From Pseudomonas umsongensis (GTDB lineage Bacteria > Pseudomonadota > Gammaproteobacteria > Pseudomonadales > Pseudomonadaceae): 64,000 nucleotides of DNA. A model generated the notes under the pieces. The model saw only the letters and a program-made list of their open reading frames with translations. It ran no database searches and was not told where the DNA came from. Shown piece by piece: positions 25,031 through 33,776 of the stretch. A program made the position numbers and the translations under genes. The first letter of the stretch is position 1. Each line of letters starts with the position of its first letter. The DNA is taken from contig NZ_NIWU01000008.1 of the NCBI RefSeq assembly GCF_002236105.1, positions 1-64,000 on the forward strand. The letters run 5' to 3'.

Positions 25031-25867
25031 ATGCGGGAACCTTTTTCCAAGCGCCACGGGTACGCCGGTACTCAAGAAGCCGAAATTACCGTCCGAGAAG
25101 ATGCTCCAGAGGAGTTGAGAGCCTACTTAACCCAGCTCTGCTACGAGTGCGGGTTGGGCCCTAAAGCCCTTCGAGAAATTGTGTGCCAAGCCTTGAGGAA
25201 GCAACCCGATCGCAACAACTGGACTGAGTACCCCAATGTTGCCAATGAAGTAGAAGACCTGCTCCTCGTATGCAAATGGTACAAAGTGTACGACATCATC
25301 GAGCGCGTCCTGGACAACCTTGCTAACCATAACTATCGCTCCGAGAACTACGACCATTTCCAGAACGAGCTCAACGAATACTTCGTGGAAAACGGGATTG
25401 GTTGGAAACTGGCCGACGGTCAGCTGGAGATGCGTGGGCCAGAGTCGTTCGAGACCGTTCTCAGCAGTGCTCGAAAAACCGCCGAGGCGTTTGGCCATCC
25501 GACTGCTGCGAATGAACTTCATCAAGCGATTTCTGACCTGTCACGTCGACCCGACCCAGATCCCACGGGAGCAATTCAGCACGCAATTGCGACGCTAGAG
25601 TGTGTGGCGAGAAAAATCACAGGCGATGAGAAAGCCAACCTGGGCGATATTCTCAAGAAACACACATCATTGATTCCGCAGCCGCTTGACCAGGCAGTGT
25701 CGAGAGCGTGGGGGTATGCCTCAGAGCACGGCAGACATCTACGTGAGGGCCGGGTGCCGTCGTTCGAAGAGGCCGAGCTTTTGGTCGGCCTTTCCGCGGC
25801 TGTCAGCAACTACATCATCAAAAAAGCTCAGTCTAGCTCGATTGACGACGCGAATACTTTGTTCTAA
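25031..25867 (+). CDS. Abi-type HEPN protein (AbiJ/Abi_C-like)
   Basis: A 278-residue soluble protein. The ATG at 25031 has AGGGAG seven bases upstream. The N-terminal half (an EVEDLLLVCKWYKVYDIIE region, then FQNELNEYFVENGIGWKL) resembles an AbiJ N-terminal domain type 4. The C-terminal half (AIQHAIATLECVARKITGD, an LGDILKKH segment, then AWGYASEHGRH and EEAELLVGLSAAVSNY) matches the Abi_C/HEPN-type domain of abortive infection proteins. A conserved His in SEHGRH with a nearby Arg suits the RNase motif of HEPN proteins. The inferred role is RNA cleavage causing abortive infection. It is bracketed by direct repeat 2 together with the nuclease-STAND gene. Confidence 0.7.
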   Translation: MREPFSKRHGYAGTQEAEITVREDAPEELRAYLTQLCYECGLGPKALREIVCQALRKQPDRNNWTEYPNVANEVEDLLLVCKWYKVYDIIERVLDNLANHNYRSENYDHFQNELNEYFVENGIGWKLADGQLEMRGPESFETVLSSARKTAEAFGHPTAANELHQAISDLSRRPDPDPTGAIQHAIATLECVARKITGDEKANLGDILKKHTSLIPQPLDQAVSRAWGYASEHGRHLREGRVPSFEEAELLVGLSAAVSNYIIKKAQSSSIDDANTLF

Positions 25868-26438
25868 GCCGAGTTTAACGCTCGATATCGCAGTATTAGT
25901 CACGCCTCATCTTCTGTAGCTCACAGGATGTGGCGTGAACCTCGCACAAGTTCCGACTCAACCAATCATGCCAAGTCTCAATTTGGCTACAAGGCCCCTG
26001 ATATCCTCTACTGATCACCACTGGTTTAGTCGAAATGAGGCTCATAACCGGCGATGCCTGATTGTCGCTGCGAAGTGACCGGCACACCGGCATCTCGGAG
26101 GTTCATGGTGCGATAGTGGACGTCGAAATGAATCGGGCACTCACGTTATCCAATAAAGCGAGCTTCATTCGATCATCAGGATGCCAGCGCTGACGATCTA
26201 CTGATCTGCTTTTCAGCACTCCAGAGCCCTGCAGCGCCTAACTATAACTGGGCGGCATAGCCCACCGCTTCCCTTGAATTATCCATTGACGCAAGGCGCG
26301 GATTCCGATGAGTACATATGTACTCGAACGCTCTGTGGCTCATTTTGGTTGCGTACCGACCGCTTGACCCGATTGGGCCTAGCTCACCCGAAACGGCAGA
26401 ATGGTATCTTACCCTCCTATCACGGAGTGGGTGCCTGA
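25868..26438. other. Gene-free segment between two defence-type genes
   Basis: About 570 bases. Open frames are short and without ribosome sites. No hairpin of the island family and no transposon end was seen. It probably holds the promoter of the nuclease-STAND gene in its last 100 bases. Confidence 0.4.
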
Positions 26439-28673
26439 GTGAACGACTACGACTTTTCACGTCTCAACGATAAAGAATTTGAGGTGCTGTGCACTGACCT
26501 GATCGGCGCCGCCGAAGGCGTTCGCTTTGAGCGTTTCAAGCCTGGTCGGGATGGTGGCGTTGATGGGCGATACTTCAGCCCAGACGGTGGTGAGTGGATT
26601 CTGCAGGCCAAGCACTGGGCCTCTACCCCCTTCCCTCAGCTTGTCTCCCACCTCCGGAAATTTGAAGCTGCGAAGGTCGCTGCTCTAAGGCCAGAGCGCT
26701 ACATCCTGGTGGTATCAAATTCGCTATCGAGGTTGAACAAGCAGGCGCTGGTAGAGGCTCTCAATGCTTCATGTCCCGTAGTCGTCTACGACAAGGAAGA
26801 CCTGAACGACCTGCTTGCCCAGCATAGCGGGGTTGAGCAAAGGCACTTCAAACTCTGGATCAGCAGCGCTAATGTACTTGTCCACTTGCTCAACAATGCC
26901 ATCATGGGGCGCAGCGATGCGATGATGAGCGAGATCGTTGAAAAGTCAAAAATCTTCGTCCAGACGGGTTGTTTCAAGGAGGCTGTAGATAAGCTGTGTG
27001 ACCTGGGAACGGTCATTATTACCGGCCAAGCAGGAATTGGTAAAACCACACTTGCCGAGCAGCTTATCTTGTTCTACGCCAAAAATGGTTTCGAGTTCCT
27101 TTCCATCAGCCATAACTTACATGAGGCTGAGCAAGCTTATGTGCCTGACAGGCCCCAGCTCTTCTATTTCGACGATTTCTTAGGACAAAACTACCTTGAG
27201 GCTTTGACTGGCAATGAAGGTAGCCAGATCGTTCACTTCATCAAAAGGATCAATCGAGACCGGGTGACTAAGAAGTTCGTACTGACGTCTCGATCTACGA
27301 TCCTAAACCAGGGCCGGATCCTGAACGATGCTTTTGAGAATGGCAACGTCGACCGGAACGAAATGGAGATCAAGCTTCAATCTCTTTCAAACCTCGAAAA
27401 AGCCCACATCCTGTACAACCATATATGGCATTCTGGCCTGAGACCTGAGTATGTAGAGTCATTCTACGTAGGGAAGCGTTACCATAAGGTTATTCGCCAC
27501 CGGAACTTCAACCCCCGAATCATACAATTCATCACTGATCCGCAACGTTTGGCGGATGTCTCTGCTGAAGGGTATTGGGGGCATATTACTGACCTCTTGG
27601 ATAACCCAACAAAAATCTGGCAACACCCCTACGATATACAACTGGATGATTTCGGTCGATTCCTAGTTCTTCTGGTGGCATTTAACGGGGATAACATCCT
27701 TGAGCAGGATCTGGCTAAGGCCTACGCTGCGGCTCTACGCATGCCTGAGCATGCCAACTTTAAAGGTATGCGGGAATTCACAGTAGCAACCCGACACCTC
27801 TCAAACTCACTGCTAACTCGCGTGATGCTGGGCGACAAGCGTTACTATAAATTATTCAACCCATCGGTTGGGGATTTCCTGTTACATCGGTACGCGAAAG
27901 ATTCGTTGCTGCTTGAAACGTTGTTTAAGTGCTTACGTAGCCTTAGTACCATCAAAATGCTTCAAGACATGACGAGAAACGAAATCGTCTCTGCCGAGAC
28001 GACGATGGGTTTATTCAGATCACTTTTCAAGCATGAAGAGAGTCTGGGCTTTGAGGGCAGCCCGCCGGAATATCTCGCGAAACTTTACATAAATACCCAG
28101 AGAGGTCTAAGCGAAACCGAATTAAATCAGCGCCTAAAAGATGTCACCAAAGTTATCCTGAGCAATCCCATCACAAGGAATTACGAGTACTGCCTAGTGA
28201 CCCTTGCAGATGCGGTGAACGAAGAAATTGTCACGCCGGCCTCTGTTGGGAGTTTTGTGCTGGACATAATCAATTTCGGTATTAACGAGAAAGACCTGCC
28301 GGCCCTGGGCGATTTGATAGGTTTGCTTGAAATGAATGACGTTCACGAAGCAACGAAACCATTCACAAGGCTGACTCATCAATTTATGAGTGATTCCCTG
28401 GACGAGATGTTTGAAGAAAGCATTGTGTTCAGCGATGGAGAGGACTTGGATGCGGCCAACAAAATTCTTCTAGCCATGATTGATGAAAAGTTCACGAGCT
28501 GGCAGGTCTCCGCCACCAGTGCAATGATCGATGAGATTGTTGACGCGTATGACATTCCCTACCGCATGAAAAATTACTTCCGGGAAGAAGACGCGAATTA
28601 CGTGTCGCCCCGAGCCGACCAGAGCAGTCTGGAAACCCTGGACATCGATGATCTGTTTAGTAGGGAGCAGTAG
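26439..28673 (+). CDS. Mrr-like nuclease - nSTAND3 NTPase fusion
   Basis: A 744-residue protein. The first 130 residues form an Mrr-type PD-(D/E)xK nuclease: FxxLCTDLIGA, then KPGRDGGVDGRY with Asp42 and ILQAKHW with the Q-x-K of Mrr-like enzymes. A STAND NTPase follows: P-loop ITGQAGIGKTT (about 194), the HNLHEAEQAY segment and Walker B QLFYFDDFLG (about 240), the pattern I associate with novel STAND family 3. The remaining 400 residues are helical and probably sense a ligand. Nuclease-STAND-sensor order is that of Avs-type antiphage proteins, though this is shorter than characterised Avs proteins. It starts at GTG (26439). It is the last intact large gene of the island, with direct repeat 2 copy b about 100 bases downstream. 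Confidence 0.8.
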   Translation: MNDYDFSRLNDKEFEVLCTDLIGAAEGVRFERFKPGRDGGVDGRYFSPDGGEWILQAKHWASTPFPQLVSHLRKFEAAKVAALRPERYILVVSNSLSRLNKQALVEALNASCPVVVYDKEDLNDLLAQHSGVEQRHFKLWISSANVLVHLLNNAIMGRSDAMMSEIVEKSKIFVQTGCFKEAVDKLCDLGTVIITGQAGIGKTTLAEQLILFYAKNGFEFLSISHNLHEAEQAYVPDRPQLFYFDDFLGQNYLEALTGNEGSQIVHFIKRINRDRVTKKFVLTSRSTILNQGRILNDAFENGNVDRNEMEIKLQSLSNLEKAHILYNHIWHSGLRPEYVESFYVGKRYHKVIRHRNFNPRIIQFITDPQRLADVSAEGYWGHITDLLDNPTKIWQHPYDIQLDDFGRFLVLLVAFNGDNILEQDLAKAYAAALRMPEHANFKGMREFTVATRHLSNSLLTRVMLGDKRYYKLFNPSVGDFLLHRYAKDSLLLETLFKCLRSLSTIKMLQDMTRNEIVSAETTMGLFRSLFKHEESLGFEGSPPEYLAKLYINTQRGLSETELNQRLKDVTKVILSNPITRNYEYCLVTLADAVNEEIVTPASVGSFVLDIINFGINEKDLPALGDLIGLLEMNDVHEATKPFTRLTHQFMSDSLDEMFEESIVFSDGEDLDAANKILLAMIDEKFTSWQVSATSAMIDEIVDAYDIPYRMKNYFREEDANYVSPRADQSSLETLDIDDLFSREQ

Positions 28674-28771
28674 GCACGCGGGGGGCGTTACCCGCCATGT
28701 GGGGTGTTCGTTGGTAAGGCTTTCGAGTAGGTGTGAAAGGTTGTACGGGATGATTGGTGAACCGAGTGCCT

Positions 28772-29265
28772 GAGCCGGGCCCATTGGCCCGAAGGAGCGA
28801 CCTCTCCACTTACGTCGCACCACAGCTTAGCTATGAGCATGTGATAGTTCGCACACACAATGATTTGAACACAACCTCCCCCCCCACCTCCCGCGAAGTC
28901 TCTGTCCTCACGCAGAGAATGATTGCGCCCTGTCATAAATTGTCTCAGCTCAGCCCTGCATAATGGTTGAAATCATGGAGTCATACGGGTACTCCTAAAG
29001 CACCAGTTTTCAGCAGGGAACGCAGCATGCATTCGAGATTCAGGGTCATCGAAACAACCAAAATGGATGATGGCATCAAGCAATATCGGGTTGTGGATCT
29101 CGTCGAGGGAGGCTCCGCTAGCAAGCACGGTGTGTTCAAGTCCAGGGTCGAGGCAGAGGCTGTTTGTTCGCTCCTGAATGGCGAGCATCCACGTCAGCAT
29201 GGTGTAAGTCGTGCGTCCCTGAGTCTTTGAACCACTCGTTTCATCACGCCTAGTAAGGATGACTA
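28772..29265 (+). repeat. Direct repeat 2, copy b
   Basis: Second copy of 22468-22957. It starts with hairpin C (28772-28793: GAGCCGGGCC-CATT-GGCCCGAA), carries the leader and the broken DUF7693 start, and then the second 67-codon gene. Unlike copy a it is not preceded by the exonuclease tail. Confidence 0.9.
29027..29230 (+). CDS. Small conserved protein (67 aa), copy 2
   Basis: Twin of the gene at 22719-22922. It keeps the same length and differs at seven residues, mostly in the last 20 (NGEHPRQHGVSRASLSL). The ATG at 29027 has CAGGGA upstream, as in copy 1. The longer frame upstream is repeat leader. Function unknown. Keeping both copies intact while the neighbouring DUF7693 copies decayed suggests the product is useful. 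Confidence 0.6.
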   Translation: MHSRFRVIETTKMDDGIKQYRVVDLVEGGSASKHGVFKSRVEAEAVCSLLNGEHPRQHGVSRASLSL

Positions 29266-29415
29266 GGAGATAGCCTAGCCGGGCGATATTCAAAGAACAG
29301 GGGCAAGTATGAAGACATCCGATGGAGCATTTCCTGATGCACCAATTGGCGCCGGGCTTCGACAGCCTCGGCTAAGTAGCCCGTTTTCTTAGATTGAGCA
29401 GCCCGATACGCTCGC
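29266..29415. other. Island right-hand fringe
   Basis: About 150 bases with a half-hairpin (CTAGCCGGGCGATATTC at about 29277) and a minus-strand frame overlapping the end of the transporter gene that cannot be supported. GC content and codon pattern change toward the metabolic genes after this point. Confidence 0.35.
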
Positions 29416-30453
29416 TCATCTTCCTCGCCCAAGCCACCGTCGATAGATAGGCTCAGCGAGAAACAGAACAAGTAGTATCCTCAGCGTTTGCATTGCCGTC
29501 ACCAACGGCACAGCTAAATGCAGCGTTTCAGCCGTCAGGCTCATTTCCGCGATACCACCTGGCATCATCCCCAACGTAAGCGATCTGATGTCACCGTCGA
29601 TAAACCAACCTATTCCAGCAGCCGCCACCGAAGCGGTTATGACCATCGCACAGGTCGAGATAAAGCTCCGAGCAAGAAACGCAGGGGCATAGCGGAAGAA
29701 TGACCGCTCGAAGAAACACCCCAAGCTGCTTCCAATCAAGAGTTGGCCCAATTGGCTGGCTCCGAACGGTAAACCTACGTGCAAATCAAACCAGATACTC
29801 GCCCCAGCCGTGATCAACAACGGCCCGAATAACCACGGGTTGGGTTGGCGAAAGTGCTGCAGTAGCCAAGCCGCAACTCCACCTATGACAAATACGATGC
29901 CTAACCAATACCAGTCGACTGGCAAGGAGGTGTGCTCAAGATCCGAATTACTGACAAGCAGTTTAAACACCGCTGGCACAGTCAGAACCACCATCACGAC
30001 TCGGAGTGTCTGAGCCGCCGCAACATGACTCAATTTCGCCCCGTTACGCTGGCCCAGATTGACCATTTCAGCAGATCCACCAGCCATAGATGAGAAGAAT
30101 GCCGTTGCCTTATCTTCCCCGCCTTTGCGCATGAACCAAACACCCACACCACTCACCGCTGTCGTAATCAGCGCTCCAACCAAAATGGGAAAAATGTTGA
30201 GGACAATCTGCTCCAGCACATAAGCATTGAAGTGGAGACCAATCCCGATGCCAACGATCCATTGACCTGTTTTACGGCCACCTGGCAATGGTTGAAGGTT
30301 CAGAGGAGTGAAGCATTGAGCCAACAAAACCATAACCAATGAGCCAATCATCCAAGGCAAAGGCCAATGGGCATAAGTTGCGAGTACGCCTCCAACGCAG
30401 CCTAGTAAAAGGGTGCATAGAAATCTGCTCCACTGTGGCTTCGTCCCGCTCAA
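29416..30453 (-). CDS. AbrB-family membrane protein (AbrB duplication)
   Basis: A 345-residue integral membrane protein with about ten hydrophobic helices in two similar halves. Each half contains a PWMIGS or PWLFGP motif and a GGxxEM block (GGSAEMVNLGQ and GGIAEMSLTAE). These are marks of the AbrB/YcjF-type membrane family (TIGR03082), once misnamed ammonia monooxygenase. The TTG at 30453 has AGGAG seven bases upstream and gives the family's usual length (E. coli AbrB is 348). The ATG at 30522 adds 23 polar residues. The substrate is unknown. It lies 110 bases downstream of the dehydrogenase gene on the same strand. Confidence 0.8.
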   Translation of the reverse strand: MSGTKPQWSRFLCTLLLGCVGGVLATYAHWPLPWMIGSLVMVLLAQCFTPLNLQPLPGGRKTGQWIVGIGIGLHFNAYVLEQIVLNIFPILVGALITTAVSGVGVWFMRKGGEDKATAFFSSMAGGSAEMVNLGQRNGAKLSHVAAAQTLRVVMVVLTVPAVFKLLVSNSDLEHTSLPVDWYWLGIVFVIGGVAAWLLQHFRQPNPWLFGPLLITAGASIWFDLHVGLPFGASQLGQLLIGSSLGCFFERSFFRYAPAFLARSFISTCAMVITASVAAAGIGWFIDGDIRSLTLGMMPGGIAEMSLTAETLHLAVPLVTAMQTLRILLVLFLAEPIYRRWLGRGR

Positions 30454-30565
30454 GGGAATCTCCTGGTTATTATTGAAATTCGCTAGCTCATGAAAAGGGC
30501 TCAGCGGTAAGCGCGAATCCATGCGCCCACCATCCCGAAAGCCATCTGCCTCTAATATCCCGCCG

Positions 30566-32008
30566 TCAAATACTCAGACAGAGGTATTTGATTTCCAGAT
30601 AATCTTCGATGCCGTATTTGGAGCCTTCACGACCCAGGCCCGAAGATTTAATGCCTCCGAACGGTGCGACTTCGTTGGAGATCAGACCGGTGTTGACGCC
30701 GACCATGCCGTATTCCAAAGCTTCAGCCACGCGGAACACACGGCCCAGGTCACGAGCGTAGAAGTACGAGGCCAGACCGAATTCGGTGTCGTTGGACATC
30801 TCGATCACTTCGGCTTCATCTTTGAAGCGGAACAGCGGAGCCAGTGGGCCGAAGGTTTCTTCCTTGGCCACGGCGGCGTTGTTCGGCACGTTGGTCAGGA
30901 TGGTCGGCTCGAAGAAGTTGCCTTTCATCGGCTTGCCGCCGGCCAGCACGGTCGCGCCTTTGCTCACGGCGTCGGCGATGTGTTCTTGCACCTTGGCCAC
31001 GGCTTTTTCGTCAATCAGCGGGCCTGTGGTGGTGCCTTCCTCCAGACCATTGCCGATCTTCAGGTTGGCGACGGCTACTTTCAGTTTTTCGGCGAATGTG
31101 TCGTAAACACCATCCTGAATGTACAGACGATTGGCGCAGACGCAGGTTTGACCATTGTTGCGATATTTGGAAATGATCGCGCCTTCGACAGCCTTATCCA
31201 AATCAGCGTCATCGAACACAATGAAGGGTGCGTTGCCGCCCAGTTCCAAGGACACTTTCTTGATGTCTTTGGCGCATTCGGCCATCAGTTGCCGACCGAT
31301 TTCGGTCGAACCGGTGAAGGACAGTTTGCGCACGGTCGGGTTGTTGGTCAGCTCGCTGCCGATGTCGCCGGCGCTACCAGTCACAACACTGAACACACCA
31401 GCCGGGATGCCCGCACGCTGGGCCAGTTCAGCCAAGGCCAGTGCTGAGAAAGGAGTTTGCGAAGCAGGCTTGAGAACCATGGTGCAACCGGCAGCCAAGG
31501 CCGGGCCGGCTTTACGGGTGATCATTGCGGCAGGGAAGTTCCACGGGGTGATGGCAGCGGTCACGCCGATTGGCTGCTTGATTACAATCAGTCGCTTGTC
31601 TGGTAGGTGGCCTGGAATCACGTCACCGTAGACACGCTTGGCTTCTTCGGCGAACCACTCGATGAAGGATGCGGCGTAAACGATTTCGCCTTTGGCTTCG
31701 GCCAGCGGCTTGCCTTGCTCGAGGGTCATCAGTCGAGCCAGGTCTTCCTGGTTCTCGATCATCAGTTCAAACCAGCGGCGCAGCTTGCCCGCACGCTCTT
31801 TGGCGGTTAGTGCACGCCAGGCCGGCAACGCTTTGTCAGCCGCCTGGATGGCACGCCGAGTTTCAGCGGCGCCCATTTTTGGAACGGTGCCCAACACATC
31901 AGCATTGGCGGGATTACTCACATTGATGGTTTGCCCGTTATCGGCATCCAGCCACTCACCGTTGATGAAGGCTTGCTGGCGGAACAGCATCGTATCTTTG
32001 AGTTGCAT
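30566..32008 (-). CDS. gabD: NAD(P)-dependent succinate-semialdehyde dehydrogenase
   Basis: A 480-residue aldehyde dehydrogenase. The N-terminus FINGEWLDA is typical of GabD. Visible motifs: TPWNFPAAM, FTGSTEIGRQL, the general base Glu in SLELGGNAP, the catalytic Cys in NNGQTCVCANR, and the C-terminal PFGGIKSSGLGREGSKYG. It converts succinate semialdehyde to succinate. There is an AGGA site 7 bases from the ATG. It is coded 54 bases after the acetolactate-synthase-like gene on the same strand, so the two probably form an operon. No GABA transaminase is adjacent, so the aldehyde may come from the ThDP enzyme or another route. Related semialdehydes cannot be excluded. Confidence 0.9.
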   Translation of the reverse strand: MQLKDTMLFRQQAFINGEWLDADNGQTINVSNPANADVLGTVPKMGAAETRRAIQAADKALPAWRALTAKERAGKLRRWFELMIENQEDLARLMTLEQGKPLAEAKGEIVYAASFIEWFAEEAKRVYGDVIPGHLPDKRLIVIKQPIGVTAAITPWNFPAAMITRKAGPALAAGCTMVLKPASQTPFSALALAELAQRAGIPAGVFSVVTGSAGDIGSELTNNPTVRKLSFTGSTEIGRQLMAECAKDIKKVSLELGGNAPFIVFDDADLDKAVEGAIISKYRNNGQTCVCANRLYIQDGVYDTFAEKLKVAVANLKIGNGLEEGTTTGPLIDEKAVAKVQEHIADAVSKGATVLAGGKPMKGNFFEPTILTNVPNNAAVAKEETFGPLAPLFRFKDEAEVIEMSNDTEFGLASYFYARDLGRVFRVAEALEYGMVGVNTGLISNEVAPFGGIKSSGLGREGSKYGIEDYLEIKYLCLSI

Positions 32009-32062
32009 GGAAAAATCCTGTGCTCACGAATGAAGAAGCGACGGGCCTAAGCCCGCCGCGAT

Positions 32063-33706
32063 TCAGATGGACGCGCTCCGCTCACGCAGTTCCGTGTTCA
32101 GGATGCGGTCGTTTTCGGAGTAGTCGACCGGGCAGTCGATCACGTGTACGCCCGGAGTGGTGATGCAGTGCTCCAGCAGCGGCAGCAGGCCTTCTGCGCT
32201 TTCCACGCGATGGCCGTTAGCGCCGTAGGCTTCGGCGTATTTGACGAAGTCCGGGTTGCCATAATCCAGGCCGAAATCGGTGAACCCCATGTTGGCCTGC
32301 TTCCAGCGGATCATGCCGTAGCCGTCGTCGCGCAGGATCACCACGGTGATGTGCATTTTCAGGCGAACCGCAGTCTCCAGTTCCTGACTGTTCATCATGA
32401 AGCCGCCGTCGCCACACACAGAAATCACTGGGCGATCCGGATAGACCAGGTGAGCAGCCATTCCCGATGGAAGGCCGGCTCCCATCGTCGCCAAGGCGTT
32501 ATCCAGCAGCACAGTGTTCGGCTTGTGCGCCTTGTAGTTACGAGCGAACCAAATCTTATAAATACCGTTATCCAGGGCGACGATACCTTCGGACGGCAGC
32601 ACGCGACGGATGTCGGCGACCAAGCGCTGCGGATATACCGGGAAGCGGCTGTCGTCGGCGCCTTCGGCGATCTGGATTTCGTTGGCTTCGCGGATCTCCA
32701 GCAGGCGAGTAAAGTCCCAGTGCGAGGTGTCGGTCAGCGCTTCACCGATCTGCCAGACTGCATTGGCGATGTCGCCGATTACTTCGATTTGCGGGAAGTA
32801 CACAGCGTCGACTTCAGCGGAGCGGAAGTTGATGTGCACGACCTCAGTGCCGCCACGCACCATGAAGAATGGCGGCTTCTCGATCACGTCGTGGCCAATG
32901 TTGATGATCAAGTCGGCGGCTTCCACCGCACGATGCACGAAGTCACCGGACGACAGCGCTGCGTTGCCGAGGAAGCGCGAGTGCCGCTCATCAACCACGC
33001 CTTTACCCAACTGTGTAGTGATAAACGGAATGCCGGTCTTGTCGATCAGTTGCTGCAAGACCTTGGCGGTCATCTTTCGGTTGGCGCCGGCGCCGATCAC
33101 CAGGATCGGGCTGCGGGCCTTCTGCAGTTTCTCGACAGCGGCTTCGACCGACTTGTGCTCGGCCAGCGGACGGCGGTGCAGGCTCGGAGGGATCGGCATA
33201 CTGTCGGTCTGCTCGGCAGCGATGTCTTCCGGCAGTTCCAAGTGCACAGCACCCGGCTTCTCTTCTTCGGCGAGGCGGAAGGCTTCCCGCATGCGCGCCG
33301 GGATATTATCCGCAGAGGCGAACTGATGGGTGTACTTGGTGATCGGAGCCATCATGTCGCAGACGTCGATGATCTGGAACCGCCCCTGCTTGGATTTCTT
33401 GATCGGCTTCTGGCCAGTGATCATCAGCATCGGCATACCACCCAGATAAGCGTAGGCGCCGGCGGTCACAAGGTTGGTCGCACCAGGCCCCAGAGTCGAC
33501 AGGCTGACGCCGGTCTTGCCGGTCAAACGACCATACGTCGCCGCCATAAAGCCAGCGGATTGCTCGTGGCGAGTCAGTACCAGGTTGATCTGTGATTTGC
33601 GCAGGGATTCGAGCAGATCTAGATTCTCTTCACCAGGAATTCCAAAGACGTACTCGACGCCTTCACTTTCCAAACACTGAACAACGATGTCCGCCGCCTT
33701 TGCCAT
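32063..33706 (-). CDS. Acetolactate synthase large-subunit-like ThDP enzyme
   Basis: A 547-residue thiamine-diphosphate enzyme. The catalytic Glu lies in TRHEQSAGFMAATYGR. The ThDP/Mg motif is GDGGFMMNSQELETAVRL, and the C-terminal half has MGAGLPSGMAAHL. No regulatory small-subunit gene is adjacent. It resembles the catabolic acetolactate synthases (AlsS type) that condense two pyruvates, but pairing with a succinate-semialdehyde dehydrogenase raises the alternative of 2-oxoglutarate or another 2-oxo acid being decarboxylated to an aldehyde that GabD then oxidises. The sequence alone does not decide the substrate. There is an AAGG site before the ATG. Core-like codon use. Confidence 0.85.
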   Translation of the reverse strand: MAKAADIVVQCLESEGVEYVFGIPGEENLDLLESLRKSQINLVLTRHEQSAGFMAATYGRLTGKTGVSLSTLGPGATNLVTAGAYAYLGGMPMLMITGQKPIKKSKQGRFQIIDVCDMMAPITKYTHQFASADNIPARMREAFRLAEEEKPGAVHLELPEDIAAEQTDSMPIPPSLHRRPLAEHKSVEAAVEKLQKARSPILVIGAGANRKMTAKVLQQLIDKTGIPFITTQLGKGVVDERHSRFLGNAALSSGDFVHRAVEAADLIINIGHDVIEKPPFFMVRGGTEVVHINFRSAEVDAVYFPQIEVIGDIANAVWQIGEALTDTSHWDFTRLLEIREANEIQIAEGADDSRFPVYPQRLVADIRRVLPSEGIVALDNGIYKIWFARNYKAHKPNTVLLDNALATMGAGLPSGMAAHLVYPDRPVISVCGDGGFMMNSQELETAVRLKMHITVVILRDDGYGMIRWKQANMGFTDFGLDYGNPDFVKYAEAYGANGHRVESAEGLLPLLEHCITTPGVHVIDCPVDYSENDRILNTELRERSASI

Positions 33707-33776
33707 TTTCTATATACCTTAAAGTAAAGAGGACGATGCTCGCCCTACATGTCCGAATAGCCACGTATGACGCTTG

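Noticed and set aside
13922..28793. Repeated hairpins considered as a CRISPR array or integron attC sites
   Set aside because: Copies are hundreds to thousands of bases apart, with no regular spacers and no Cas genes. The core lacks the GTTRRRY/RYYYAAC boxes of attC, and no integrase is present.
30521..31447. A 308-codon plus-strand ORF opposite gabD
   Set aside because: Antisense shadow of a well-conserved aldehyde dehydrogenase.
32144..33595. A 483-codon plus-strand ORF opposite the ThDP enzyme gene
   Set aside because: Antisense shadow; the minus strand has all catalytic motifs, and the plus-strand product is low in hydrophobic order and has no ribosome site.
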